A DNA stretch of 64,000 nucleotides from Halosimplex aquaticum (GCF_028747785.1 NZ_CP118158.1:1674001-1738000); one strand, 5' to 3'; shown: positions 17,610 through 26,066, numbered from the stretch's first letter. Program-made: numbers and translations. The notes: generated from the letters alone by a model not told the origin.

Positions 17610-18386
17610 ATGACCGGCACTGATAATTGCATCGAGTTCGAAACCATTCGTATGGGACTGTACGAGGCGTCAATTCGGGTCAAACACGAATGCCCGTACC
17701 GGAGGATATCGGAGCGATACCCGGATCTGACGATCCGCGAGTGGCCGTTGAGCGACTGCCAAGTGCTCGAAATCACGACGGAGACGACGCCGACCGACGA
17801 ACTACTCGACGAGATCAACGAGATCGGCACCGTACTGTACGAATCGGCGGACGACGACGGGTATCACGTCGTCACCCAGTCCTGTCTTTGCTCGCTCGAA
17901 GACTCCGTCATCGACCGCTTCGAGGACCACAACTGCCTGTATCAATCACCGACCATCTACCGCCAGGGCTGGGAGCACTACACGGTCGTCGCGTTCGACA
18001 GCGAGGACGTGCGTGAACTACTCGAATCGCTTCGGTCCGACAGAGAGATCGAACTCCTCTCTAAGACGTCGATATCGGAGACACAGATTCCGCATAGTAT
18101 GCTGGCGCCGGCGAATCAGTTGTTCGAGGACATCACTGACCGGCAGTTAGCTGCCCTCCAGCTCGCCCTCGAAAGCGGCTACTACGAACAGCCTCGGAAG
18201 ACGTCCCTCCGTGACCTCGCCGAACAAACTGCCGTCGCTCGCTCGACGTACGAAGAACACCTCCGGAAGGCAGAAAACAAACTGCTCACGAACGCGGGCC
18301 AGTTCCTGCGACTTGTCACCGCCACCTCGACGACCGACCCACTGGGCGTCGGGAACGGTCGACGAACCGAACAGGCCGCCGACTAA
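17610..18386 (+). CDS. HTH-10 (bat-like) transcriptional regulator
   Basis: 258 residues from ATG 17610; an ATG at 17652 is an alternative. TATATTT at 17583-17589 is 21-27 bases before 17610 and favours the first. The N-terminal two thirds is a ligand/sensor-like alpha-beta domain (MGLYEASIRVKHECPYRRIS, two cysteines in QSCLCSLED). The C-terminal helix-turn-helix reads LTDRQLAALQLALESGYYEQPR...LAEQTAVARSTYEEHLRKAE, the HTH-10 pattern of bacterio-opsin-activator-like proteins. It is divergent, with only 47 bases, from the rhodanese-MBL/MFS operon and probably controls it. Confidence 0.82.
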   Translation: MTGTDNCIEFETIRMGLYEASIRVKHECPYRRISERYPDLTIREWPLSDCQVLEITTETTPTDELLDEINEIGTVLYESADDDGYHVVTQSCLCSLEDSVIDRFEDHNCLYQSPTIYRQGWEHYTVVAFDSEDVRELLESLRSDREIELLSKTSISETQIPHSMLAPANQLFEDITDRQLAALQLALESGYYEQPRKTSLRDLAEQTAVARSTYEEHLRKAENKLLTNAGQFLRLVTATSTTDPLGVGNGRRTEQAAD

Positions 18387-18401
18387 CGCTATCAGCAACG
18401 G

Positions 18402-19577
18402 CTACAACAGAAGCGCTCCAGCGGCATACGCGACCGCGAACGAGAGGATAAACGACCCTGCCCACGCCCCGACTGTCAGGAGAATCTTTCTGGCATCCAC
18501 CGCTTCCCGACCGCCGACGGCGGCGCCACTCCCGATGATGGCACTGACGACGATCTCGTTGAACGAGACCGGGACGCCAAGTAACACGGCCAGCTGTGCG
18601 ATCAGGAAAGACGGCACGAGCGCCGAGATGGAGCGCCGCGGCCCCAGCGACGAGTAGTCCTGGGCGAGCGACTTGATCATCCGCGGCGCACCCGTCCACG
18701 AACCCACGAGCATTCCGAGGCCGCCGCCGACAAGCACGGCGAACGTCGAAACCATTCCCACCTCGTCGAGCAGCGGGAGCAGCGGTCCGACGGCGAGCCC
18801 GACCTGGCTGCCGCCCGCGGAGAACGCCACGAGCGACCCGAGCGCCAGCAGCACGCGCCGCAGGCCGCCACGCTCGTCCCGACTGATGTCCCACCAGACG
18901 ACGGCCGCGACGGCTAGCGCCGCGAAGCCGGTTATCCCGACCGCCGAGGCGACCCCCTCGACTGCCAGCATCTGCTGTCCGACACCGCGGACGGTTCCTG
19001 CCGCGCTCCCCTCGCCGAGAAAGCTAAACTGAACGTTCACGAGGACGGCGCCGACGAGGCCGGCGAGGATGGGAATACTGTACCGTTCGGGGACGTCGGG
19101 ACGCGGGAGGAGGCTCGCGATGGTGAACGCGATGCCGCCGCCGACGAACGGCGTCAGCACCCAAACGGCGGCGATTTGCTGGTACTTCGACCAGACCGGC
19201 GTCCCGCCGAGTGCGAGGCCGACGCCGATGACGGCACCGGTCACGGTGAACGCAGTCGCGATCGGATAGCCGGTCGTGATGCCGATCGCCATCAGCCCGG
19301 CACCTAACACGAGCACGAGGATGACCCCGGCGACGGGCAGGCTGATGCCGCCGACGAGGCCGCTTCCGATGGCTTCCGAGACGTTGCCGCCCTGAGTAAC
19401 GGCACCGACGAGGCCGAACATGCCGACGAGGAACGCAGCCCGCATCGTCCCAATAGCGTTCGCACCGACAGCAGGGGCATACGGAGTTGCGCCGCTCGAC
19501 CCGGCGCCGATGACCCACGCCATGAACAGGCTGGCGAGCGCTGCACCGGCGAAGAGGGCGATGAGAGCGGGGTCCAT
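18402..19577 (-). CDS. PiT-family (phosphate/CysP-like sulfate) permease
   Basis: 391 residues, about ten membrane helices in two inverted repeats. The family signatures are GANAIGTMRAA near the N-terminus and a related FNEIVVSAIIGSGAAV near the C-terminus. It is the last gene of the operon rhodanese-MBL, YeeE, YeeE, permease. PiT members carry inorganic phosphate, but CysP members carry sulfate or thiosulfate. The operon makes an oxo-sulfur anion more likely than phosphate; no residue seen here decides it. Confidence 0.8.
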   Translation of the reverse strand: MDPALIALFAGAALASLFMAWVIGAGSSGATPYAPAVGANAIGTMRAAFLVGMFGLVGAVTQGGNVSEAIGSGLVGGISLPVAGVILVLVLGAGLMAIGITTGYPIATAFTVTGAVIGVGLALGGTPVWSKYQQIAAVWVLTPFVGGGIAFTIASLLPRPDVPERYSIPILAGLVGAVLVNVQFSFLGEGSAAGTVRGVGQQMLAVEGVASAVGITGFAALAVAAVVWWDISRDERGGLRRVLLALGSLVAFSAGGSQVGLAVGPLLPLLDEVGMVSTFAVLVGGGLGMLVGSWTGAPRMIKSLAQDYSSLGPRRSISALVPSFLIAQLAVLLGVPVSFNEIVVSAIIGSGAAVGGREAVDARKILLTVGAWAGSFILSFAVAYAAGALLL

Positions 19578-19586
19578 AGAACTGGG

Positions 19587-20045
19587 TTAGTCTGCGCCCG
19601 TTACGGCGGTGTCACGTGCTTGGCTGCGGCTCCGCCAGTAGCCCTGGGCGTACGCGCCAAGGAACATCCCGGCGAGCGCCCAGAGGATCGTGATGTTGCC
19701 GACACCGAGGCTCGCGTACGCGGCGCCCGGACAGATACCGGAGAGTCCCCAGCCAACACCGAAGACGGCGCCACCGACCAGGACGTTCCGGTCGAACGGC
19801 TTCAGGCGCCGCTCGTAGGGGTCGCCCGTGAGGGGTGCCGCGTCCCGAATCCGTGGCAGCAGGGCGAACGCGATGCCGGAGACGATGGCGGCCCCGAACA
19901 TTACGAACAGGAGTCCGAGGTCGTCGAACTGGAGGAAATTCAGCACGACTTCCGGGCGGGCCATGTGGCTGAACCCGAGCCCGAACCCGAACACGATGCC
20001 GCCGACGAAGATCAGCGGCTTAAACAGCGGATGTCTATCCGCCAT
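19587..20045 (-). CDS. YeeE/YedE half-permease (C-terminal-type half)
   Basis: 152 residues with four or five membrane helices from ATG 20045, which shares bases with the stop of the partner gene. The conserved cysteine motif WGLSGICPGAAYASLG is present. In the single-chain bacterial YeeE/TsuA thiosulfate transporter, cysteines on the pore relay thiosulfate by S-H-S bonds; here the protein is split into two genes, as usual in haloarchaea. It lies between its partner and the PiT-like permease. Almost the same gene is found at 37293-37760. Confidence 0.88.
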   Translation of the reverse strand: MADRHPLFKPLIFVGGIVFGFGLGFSHMARPEVVLNFLQFDDLGLLFVMFGAAIVSGIAFALLPRIRDAAPLTGDPYERRLKPFDRNVLVGGAVFGVGWGLSGICPGAAYASLGVGNITILWALAGMFLGAYAQGYWRSRSQARDTAVTGAD

Positions 20046-20602
20046 TACGGGCTCACCCCCAACGCGGCGACGACCTGTGCGGTCCCGATGGCGACGGTCA
20101 GGAACGTCAGTACGCCGACCAGCGACGTCTTCGACGCCGAACCGACGCCGCAGACGCCGTGCCCGGACGTACAGCCCTTTCCAATCCGGGTCCCGATGCC
20201 GACCAGGATGCCGCCGACGAACAGTCGCCACGGTTGGACGTCGGTCGTCCAGAGCGTCACCCCGGCGACCTCGTACAGCTGGCCGGTCGTCCCGGGTTCG
20301 TACAGCGAACTCGTGACCAGCCCGGACTGGAACGTCGCCGCGAACGCCAGCCCGCCGAGGATGATGCCGGCCGTGAACACGAGCCGCCAGTCACGCGAGC
20401 CGACGTACTGCTGGAAGCGGGACTGGTCGGAGACGTACGACAGCGTCGACTCTAGGAACGTACTCGCCCCGGCCGCGATCCCCGTCCCGACGTATATCAG
20501 GACGGTCCCGAGCCCGACGAGCAGTCCGCCGACGGCGTACCGACTAACCCCGTTCGGGAACAGGTCGGTAACCGTCTGGAGCAGTACTGGGTCAGTGACC
20601 AT
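20045..20602 (-). CDS. YeeE/YedE half-permease (N-terminal-type half)
   Basis: 185 residues, membrane helices throughout, with the pore cysteine motif GKGCTSGHGVCGVG near residue 145 followed by two final helices. It carries the pair's second conserved cysteine site and should dimerise with the product of 19587-20045 to form a thiosulfate (or other sulfur) importer. The gene starts eight bases after the rhodanese-MBL gene, so imported sulfur is likely handed to that enzyme. The paralogue is at 37760-38251. Confidence 0.88.
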   Translation of the reverse strand: MVTDPVLLQTVTDLFPNGVSRYAVGGLLVGLGTVLIYVGTGIAAGASTFLESTLSYVSDQSRFQQYVGSRDWRLVFTAGIILGGLAFAATFQSGLVTSSLYEPGTTGQLYEVAGVTLWTTDVQPWRLFVGGILVGIGTRIGKGCTSGHGVCGVGSASKTSLVGVLTFLTVAIGTAQVVAALGVSP

Positions 20603-20610
20603 CGGCGTCG

Positions 20611-21804
20611 TTAGTCACCCGCGAGGGAGTCCTGACTGGCTGCGCAGTTGTTCGGCCCAAGCTCCAGCGTGAACGCTTTATCGTCGTCGACGGCGTTCTG
20701 GCCGAGGTTCGTCGCGATGATGTCCTCGTAGTTGGCCGGCCGCGGCGGCATGTCCGAGAGGATGAGGTCGACGAAGTCGTCCTCGTCCATCGTGAGTGCG
20801 TCCATCTCCTCGACGAGTTCGCCGATGGACGCGGTGTAGGTGCCGTCGTCTGCGGGCTTGGCGGCGTCGCTGAAGTGGGCACCACCGACGAGCGTGTCGT
20901 CGGGTAGCGTCAGCACGCGCTCCTGGAGCGACTCGTAGAGCATGCGCGCGGCGTCGGGCGCGCCGTCGTCGCCCTCTTCGAGGTCGGGGCGGGCGACGCT
21001 CTCGACGAACAGCCCGTCGCCGGTCGCGAGCAGACTGTCGTCGACGAGGTACGAGGTCATTCCGGTCGTGTGGCCGGGCGTGTAGACAGCTTCGATGGTG
21101 GCGTCGCCGACCTGGAAGGTGTCGCCGTCTGCGGCCGTGGTCAGTTCGTCGGCGTAGGTGACGCCGCGGTCGACGGCGGCCTCGGGGATGATGCCCTCGA
21201 CGCCCTCAGCGTCGAGATCGCGCACGCCCGAGATGTGGTCTGCGTGGATGTGGGTGTCCAACCCGTACTGCAGGTCGACGCCGAGGTCGTCGGCGTCCTC
21301 GAGGTAGCGGTCGGTGAACGCCCGCAGCGGGTCGATGATCGCTGCCTCCCCGTCGTCGTAGAGGAGGTAGCCGAGACAGCCAGAGGAGGGGCGCTGGTAC
21401 TGCAGCAGGGTGCCGGCGCCGTCGTAGCGTTCGACCTCGACGGCCTCGTAGATGCTCGCCCAGCCGTTCATCCCATCCTCCAAATGGTTCACATCGTAGC
21501 CGCGCTCGGCGAGCGTGCCCGCGACGAACTCGCTGGCGCCGCCCTTCGCACACAGGACGGTCACCTCGAGGTCATCGGGGATCTGATCGAGGACGTCCTC
21601 GTCGATGTCGTCCTCGAGGAACTCGAAGTACGGGACGTTGATCGACGTGACGTTCTCACCGTCGATACGCCACTCCTCGTAATCTGATTGCATACGCGCG
21701 TCAAGGAGTGTGACGTCCTCGCCGGCGTCGATACGATCCTTCAGCGTCTCCGGGTCGACGGTTTCAACGTCGACATCCGGAGTCGGGAAGTCGTCGGCGT
21801 TCAT
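20611..21804 (-). CDS. Rhodanese-MBL fusion (persulfide dioxygenase/sulfurtransferase type)
   Basis: 397 residues. Residues about 15-125 form a rhodanese domain with active cysteine VTVLCAKGGASE. The rest is an MBL domain of the ETHE1/glyoxalase II type: THIHADHISG, YTPGHTTGM and TGDGLFVESVARPDLE with the iron-ligand Asp, then GGAHFSD. Order rhodanese-then-MBL is opposite to bacterial CstB. The tail LELGPNNCAASQDSLAGD holds a cysteine near the end. It heads the operon with the YeeE pair and PiT-like permease. The likely role is oxidation or transfer of sulfane sulfur taken up by those carriers. Confidence 0.87.
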   Translation of the reverse strand: MNADDFPTPDVDVETVDPETLKDRIDAGEDVTLLDARMQSDYEEWRIDGENVTSINVPYFEFLEDDIDEDVLDQIPDDLEVTVLCAKGGASEFVAGTLAERGYDVNHLEDGMNGWASIYEAVEVERYDGAGTLLQYQRPSSGCLGYLLYDDGEAAIIDPLRAFTDRYLEDADDLGVDLQYGLDTHIHADHISGVRDLDAEGVEGIIPEAAVDRGVTYADELTTAADGDTFQVGDATIEAVYTPGHTTGMTSYLVDDSLLATGDGLFVESVARPDLEEGDDGAPDAARMLYESLQERVLTLPDDTLVGGAHFSDAAKPADDGTYTASIGELVEEMDALTMDEDDFVDLILSDMPPRPANYEDIIATNLGQNAVDDDKAFTLELGPNNCAASQDSLAGD

Positions 21805-21866
21805 GTTGTGCAGTCGTTTCTACTGGATGGACGTACAAAAGCATTTGCATAGAAGTTCCCTAACTA

Positions 21867-21875
21867 CACAATACT
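21867..21875 (-). promoter_or_regulatory. AGTATTGTG element upstream of the rhodanese-MBL/YeeE operon
   Basis: AGTATTGTG on the minus strand ending 62 bases before the ATG. A TTTTGTA TATA-like box at 21834-21840 is 30-36 bases before the ATG. The spacing to TATA (27 bases) is about ten bases, one helical turn, longer than at the thioredoxin promoters. Confidence 0.55.
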
Positions 21876-22007
21876 AATCCGGGATATGCCACCACTATTT
21901 TCCCCAAACGTCCGAAAGACGGGTATAAGAGAAGTATCATTGGGTTATCCCGCTGCTTGGTCTATTGGAGTATTCCCAAGAACCGACAATCTTATACTTG
22001 GATAGGG

Positions 22008-22016
22008 GGTATTGTG
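22008..22016 (+). promoter_or_regulatory. GGTATTGTG element upstream of tusA
   Basis: GGTATTGTG on the plus strand, 37 bases before the tusA ATG, in the same orientation to its gene as the other copies. No clear TATA box lies between; CTTATACTT at 21991-21999 is upstream of it. The element may therefore sit at the transcription start here and act differently. Confidence 0.4.
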
Positions 22017-22053
22017 CGATAGCTCCAATACAGACTAACGGAGCAGATAACCA

Positions 22054-22299
22054 ATGAGTGCTGAATTCGACATCACGGAGACGCTCGACGTCAAAGGTGC
22101 ATCGTGTCCCATGCCAGTGGTCAAGACGAAGTCTGCTATCGACGACCTCGCGGAAGGTGAAATTCTCGAAGTGCTAGCGACCGATCCCGGAAGCATGAGC
22201 GACATCGACGGCTGGGCGTCCGGCACCGAAGGCGTCGAGCTCGTCGACCAGGACGAAGGCGACGAAGTGTACAAGCACTACGTCCGCAAGACGGAGTAA
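22054..22299 (+). CDS. tusA: TusA/SirA-like sulfur carrier
   Basis: 81 residues with the family motif GASCPMPVVKTKSAI; C18 is the persulfide-carrying residue, and the C-P-x-P order is intact. TusA-like proteins accept sulfur from rhodaneses or desulfurases and pass it to DsrE-type partners. The DsrE-like gene starts two bases after the stop, so the two form a carrier pair, as in sulfur-oxidising prokaryotes. It is divergent from the rhodanese-MBL/YeeE operon. Confidence 0.92.
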   Translation: MSAEFDITETLDVKGASCPMPVVKTKSAIDDLAEGEILEVLATDPGSMSDIDGWASGTEGVELVDQDEGDEVYKHYVRKTE

Positions 22300-22301
22300 C
22301 G

Positions 22302-22874
22302 ATGAGCACGGACACACCCAACGCGTCCGCCGACGACACGCCTTCCCGTGCGGAGCTGGCTGCACGCGTTGACGAACTGGAGGACGCACTCGCCGAGGCA
22401 ACTGACGAGGACGACACCATGAAGATGAGCATCATCGCCACGAAGGGCACGCTGGACATGGCGTACCCGCCGCTCATCCTCGCTAGCACCGCTGCCGCGT
22501 TCGGTTACGAGGTGACCGTCTTCCACACGTTCTGGGGGCTGGACATCCTCCACGAGAAGCGTTCGAAGAACCTTAAGCTGAGCTCCGTCGGCAACCCCAA
22601 CATGCCCGTGCCGAACGCCGTCGCAGCGCTCCCGGGCATGGACCGCGTGACGACGAAGATGATGGAGAAGAAGATCGACGACAACGACACCGCAACAATC
22701 GAGGAACTCATCGAGACGAGCCTCGACATGGGCGTAGAGTTCCAGGCCTGTCAGATGACCATCGACCTCATGGACTACGACGAGGACGACTTCTACGACG
22801 GCGTCACCACGGGCGTCGGCGCGGCGACTGCCCTCCAGGACATGGCTGACGCCGACATCCAGCTCCTCGTCTGA
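22302..22874 (+). CDS. DsrE/DsrF-like (DsrE2-type) sulfurtransferase
   Basis: 190 residues. An acidic helical N-terminus (residues 1-38, possible coiled coil) precedes the DsrE fold: MKMSIIATKGTLDMAYPPLILASTAAAFGYEVTVFHTFWG. The conserved cysteine is C150 in FQACQMTIDLM. One or more weakly hydrophobic stretches near residues 55-80 match the membrane-associated DsrE2 class. It should receive sulfane sulfur from the TusA encoded just upstream. It ends only six bases before the HalOD1 gene. Confidence 0.85.
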   Translation: MSTDTPNASADDTPSRAELAARVDELEDALAEATDEDDTMKMSIIATKGTLDMAYPPLILASTAAAFGYEVTVFHTFWGLDILHEKRSKNLKLSSVGNPNMPVPNAVAALPGMDRVTTKMMEKKIDDNDTATIEELIETSLDMGVEFQACQMTIDLMDYDEDDFYDGVTTGVGAATALQDMADADIQLLV

Positions 22875-22880
22875 ACCCCG

Positions 22881-23102
22881 ATGAACAACCTTGAGAATCC
22901 TATTCCCCGGATTGTCGATGCCGTCGCGGAGGCGGAGGACGTTGAGCCGGTCACACTCGATCCGCCGCTAGCTGAGGTCGTCGATCCGGATGCAGTAGAA
23001 AGGTTAGTCGAAGATTCAACGGCGTCTGACCTCGAAGTTCGATTCGCGTATCGTGGTCACGACGTCGTCGTCGACGACAGCGGGCGCATACAGGTCGACT
23101 GA
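22881..23102 (+). CDS. HalOD1-type small protein
   Basis: 73 residues matching the short HalOD1 output domain pattern: IPRIVDAVAEAEDVEPVTLDPPLAEVVDPDAVERLV, then a beta hairpin LEVRFAYRGHDVVVDDSGRIQVD. These stand-alone domains are common in haloarchaea, and their function is unknown; a signalling output role is assumed from fusions. The six-base gap to the DsrE gene puts it in the tusA operon. Confidence 0.8.
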   Translation: MNNLENPIPRIVDAVAEAEDVEPVTLDPPLAEVVDPDAVERLVEDSTASDLEVRFAYRGHDVVVDDSGRIQVD

Positions 23103-23227
23103 AGTCGACAGAACTTCTCTTCGATAGCGGTATCCCACCGACGGCCACTGCAGCAGCGGCGTCCGATTTCAACGAGTAGGCTCTGAGAGACTATCGTAGT
23201 GAGGAGCAGCGGAGAACTGTGGTCGCG

Positions 23228-24346
23228 TCAGGTCCACTCCGATTCGAGGGCGTCCAGCAGCCGCTCGGCCTCAGCGTGAGTGTTGACCGCGTGGACCGAC
23301 GCGCGGACGGCATCCGGCGTCGGCAAGGCCCGAACGACGATTCCCTCTGACGTGAGTCGGTCGACCGTCGCTTCGGGGTCGTCCACGTCGATGGTCACGA
23401 GTCCCGACTCGGGGTCTACGGGACTGAGAAGCCGATCGTCGGGGACACCAGCGGTTAGCTGGCCGGCCAATTCCCGGATCCGATCAGCGATACGCTCCTC
23501 GCCGATCTCGTCGATCGCATCAATGGCCTCAGCCAGGGCGACGTGTGGCGCCGGGTTGGCCGAGCCGACCTCAAATCGGCGGGCGCCGGCTGCGAACTCG
23601 TAGGGATCCGCAGTCGGCGTTTCGACGCTTCGGTAGCCGACTGTGGTGGGCGTGAGGGAGTTGGCGACGTTGCGGTCGACGTAGAGGAAACCACCACCCC
23701 ACAGCCCCAGCAGCCACTTGTGACCGGCCGCCGCGACGGCGTCCGCACCCCACTCGCCGACGTCCATCGGGAGCTGTCCCGGCACTTGCACGGCGTCGAC
23801 GAGCGCGAACGCGCCAGCGTCGTGGGCGATATCGACGAGATCGCCGACGGGCAACTGGGTGCCGTGCGTCCACGTCACCGCGCTGAAACAGGCCAGTCGG
23901 GCGTCGGCGACGGCCTCGGCGAAGGCGTCGAGGTCGACGCGACCGTTCTCCGTCTCGACGACGCGAACCTCGACGCCCTTCTGTTCTAGGCGTTGCCACG
24001 GGAGCGTTCCGGCTGGATGCTCGAGGTCGGTTCGAACGACGGTGTCGCCGGGCTCCCAGTCGATGGCGGTCGCGACGGCGTTGATGCCCGCGGTCGTGCT
24101 CTCCGTGAGCGCGATCTCGTCGGCGTCCGCACCGACGAAGGTGGCGACGCGCTCCCGCACTCGGTCGTATGCGTCGAACGCCACCTCGTAGGGGTCGTTT
24201 CGCGTGCTCGTTTCGTACTCGTGTGACCGGACGAACTCGTCAGCAGCCTCGACGACGTACCGTGGACTCGGCCCGTGAGCGCCGAAATTCAGGTAAACGT
24301 CCTCGTGCAGGGCGGGCGTGTCGGCGCGGAGTTCTCTCGGGTTCAT
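23228..24346 (-). CDS. Class V aminotransferase, cysteine-desulfurase-like but without the catalytic cysteine
   Basis: 372 residues with the PLP lysine in AAAGHKWLLG and the pattern of class V enzymes (NFGAHGPSPRYV, STTAGINAVATAI, DLEHPAGTLPW, VDAVQVPGQLPMDV). The C-terminal loop that carries Cys in SufS/IscS reads RALPTPDAVRASVHAVNT here; the only cysteine is in ARLACFSAV, far from that loop. It is thus unlikely to be an ordinary cysteine desulfurase. A lyase or epimerase of the same fold is possible. It follows a thioredoxin gene by 15 bases, so a thiol-linked reaction is likely. Confidence 0.78.
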   Translation of the reverse strand: MNPRELRADTPALHEDVYLNFGAHGPSPRYVVEAADEFVRSHEYETSTRNDPYEVAFDAYDRVRERVATFVGADADEIALTESTTAGINAVATAIDWEPGDTVVRTDLEHPAGTLPWQRLEQKGVEVRVVETENGRVDLDAFAEAVADARLACFSAVTWTHGTQLPVGDLVDIAHDAGAFALVDAVQVPGQLPMDVGEWGADAVAAAGHKWLLGLWGGGFLYVDRNVANSLTPTTVGYRSVETPTADPYEFAAGARRFEVGSANPAPHVALAEAIDAIDEIGEERIADRIRELAGQLTAGVPDDRLLSPVDPESGLVTIDVDDPEATVDRLTSEGIVVRALPTPDAVRASVHAVNTHAEAERLLDALESEWT

Positions 24347-24361
24347 CTCGTTGTCGGTGAG

Positions 24362-24700
24362 TTAGTCCCGATACCGGGTGATCAGGTCGCGGAGTGTCTG
24401 TTCGTTCTGGCCGCCACGAAGCTGTTTCACCGGTTGCCCGTCGATGAACAGGACGAACGTGGGCGTTCTCTGGGCGCCGAACTCGATCGCCGTTTCGAGA
24501 TTCGATTCGATGTCGATCGTCAGGATCGTCGCGTCAGTGTCTTCCGCGAGTGCTTCGAGAACCGGCTTCATTCGTTTGCAGGTGCCACACCACTCCGTGT
24601 AGAACTCCACGAGCGCAACGCTGCTGTCTTCGACGACCGTTTCGAGGTCGACGTCACCGAGCGAGACCACGCGGTCCGTCTCCGCTGTCTGTGTTGTCAT
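24362..24700 (-). CDS. Thioredoxin
   Basis: 112 residues, active site TEWCGTCKRM and cis-proline loop QRTPTFVLF. The CGTC pair differs from the CGPC of the two other thioredoxins, which usually shifts the redox potential. A short polar N-terminus (TTQTAETDRVV) precedes the fold. It is first in a two-gene unit with the class V aminotransferase-like gene. Its promoter has TATTAAA at 24724-24730 and the shared upstream element. Confidence 0.92.
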   Translation of the reverse strand: MTTQTAETDRVVSLGDVDLETVVEDSSVALVEFYTEWCGTCKRMKPVLEALAEDTDATILTIDIESNLETAIEFGAQRTPTFVLFIDGQPVKQLRGGQNEQTLRDLITRYRD

Positions 24701-24746
24701 TACGAGATTCTACGCACCGGATGTTTAATAGTCTTGGGCCAACCAT

Positions 24747-24755
24747 ACAATACAA
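24747..24755 (-). promoter_or_regulatory. TGTATTGTA element upstream of the thioredoxin gene
   Basis: TGTATTGTA on the minus strand, ending 46 bases before the ATG and 17 bases before the TATTAAA TATA box. It matches the core TATTGT of the other copies and their spacing. Confidence 0.6.
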
Positions 24756-24815
24756 TTTTGCTCAGCCACCCTCTCACTGCCGAAGCAGTACGGTAGAACC
24801 GTCAGCCTGGAGGCG

Positions 24816-26066
24816 TTACTGACCGATCTGCGACTCCCACCGTGCTGGTAGCTGAGCGTAGACGACGGCGTTGTCGACGAGTACGTCGACTGAAACGTAC
24901 TCATCTGGCGTGTGGACGGTGTCAGTTCCTAGCGCGAACTCAACGGTCGGGATGCCGGCATTCCGGAGTTTCTTGGCGTCACCACCTCCCGTAGCGCTCC
25001 GTCGGAAGACGCGATCACCCGTGGCCTCCTCTGCGGTCGACGCGACGGCTTCGACGAGTGGGCTGGCGGGTGCTTCGGCCGTACCGACGCTCCAGGAGAC
25101 GTCGGCGATTGTGATACCGTCGCAGTCGGCGACGCACTCCCGAATCTCCGCGAGCACATCGGGCGTGTCGACACCTGCGGTCAGTCGCACGTCAACTTCG
25201 GCGTGCGCAGACTGCGGGACGGTGTTTATCGCGTCCCCGCCCTTGAGGACGCCGAGATTGATCGAGGGGTACCAGAACAGCTCTCGAGCGGCAGCCTCAC
25301 CCATCGAAGGGGCGTAGTATTCGACTGACTCCTCGACAATCGGTGCCACGTCAGCGTTGATCTCGAGTCGCTGGGTACCAAACCGTTCGCGCATAGTCCC
25401 GACGGCGTCGTAGAGCCGGTCGATGGCGTTGACGCCGAGTACCGGTCGGGAGCCGTGGGCCCCCTCACCGCTGGCTTCGAGCGTCAGCCAGATGCTGCCC
25501 CGGTCCGCGATTGTGACGGAGTGGCGCCCTTCCTCGCAGGTTGGCTCGCCAATCACGCATGCGTCAGCGTCGAGCTCACCAGCGTCCAGTAACGCTGGCA
25601 AGCCGGCGTCACCACCCACTTCCTCGTCGCTCACGAACGCGAATTGGAGGTCGACAGGTGGCTCAGTATCTGTGGCTGCGAAGGCCTGTATTGCGAACAG
25701 CATCGACGCCACGGCACCTTTCATGTCGGTTGCACCGCGGCCGTAGACGTGTTCATCGACGCGCTCGCCAAGTGGATCGTGGGACCAGGCATCTGCGTCG
25801 AAGGGCACCGTATCGAGGTGGCCATTATATAGCAGTGTGTGGTCAGACCCACCCGGTAGTCGAACGAGCAGATTCGGCTTTGCTGGATCGACTGCAAAAC
25901 GCTCTACTTCGACCGGATGCGGGTCGAGGAATTGTTCGATCTCGGCGACGATTTTGCGCGTGTCGCCGGGTGGGTTCGACGTATCAATTGCGAGGAGATC
26001 GAGGGTGAGCGCGACCAGTTCCTCTCGGTGTGCTCGCACGTACTCGGATGGCGTAGCGTCGCTCAT
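24816..26066 (-). CDS. M20 family metallohydrolase (ArgE/DapE-like)
   Basis: 416 residues. Metal-binding and catalytic motifs are seen in order: NGHLDTVPF, GRGATDMKGAVAS, DEEVGGDAG and the CVIGEPT segment, with the dimerisation domain in the middle and GGGDAKKLRNAGIPTVEFALG near the end. Members cleave N-acyl or dipeptide bonds of small substrates. Its ATG overlaps the stop of the CoA-disulfide-reductase-like gene by four bases, an unusual partnership. One option is turnover of a low-molecular-weight thiol such as gamma-glutamylcysteine or its conjugates; that is inference. Confidence 0.85.
   Translation of the reverse strand: MSDATPSEYVRAHREELVALTLDLLAIDTSNPPGDTRKIVAEIEQFLDPHPVEVERFAVDPAKPNLLVRLPGGSDHTLLYNGHLDTVPFDADAWSHDPLGERVDEHVYGRGATDMKGAVASMLFAIQAFAATDTEPPVDLQFAFVSDEEVGGDAGLPALLDAGELDADACVIGEPTCEEGRHSVTIADRGSIWLTLEASGEGAHGSRPVLGVNAIDRLYDAVGTMRERFGTQRLEINADVAPIVEESVEYYAPSMGEAAARELFWYPSINLGVLKGGDAINTVPQSAHAEVDVRLTAGVDTPDVLAEIRECVADCDGITIADVSWSVGTAEAPASPLVEAVASTAEEATGDRVFRRSATGGGDAKKLRNAGIPTVEFALGTDTVHTPDEYVSVDVLVDNAVVYAQLPARWESQIGQ

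Noticed and set aside
16546-17673. Longer rhodanese-MBL start with a CRSCPAVPICKYTC extension
   Set aside because: The extension covers the divergent promoter and the paralogues start at the rhodanese domain; ATG 17562 is preferred.
23228-24346. Annotation as cysteine desulfurase (SufS/IscS)
   Set aside because: The catalytic-loop cysteine is absent, so only the fold class can be claimed.
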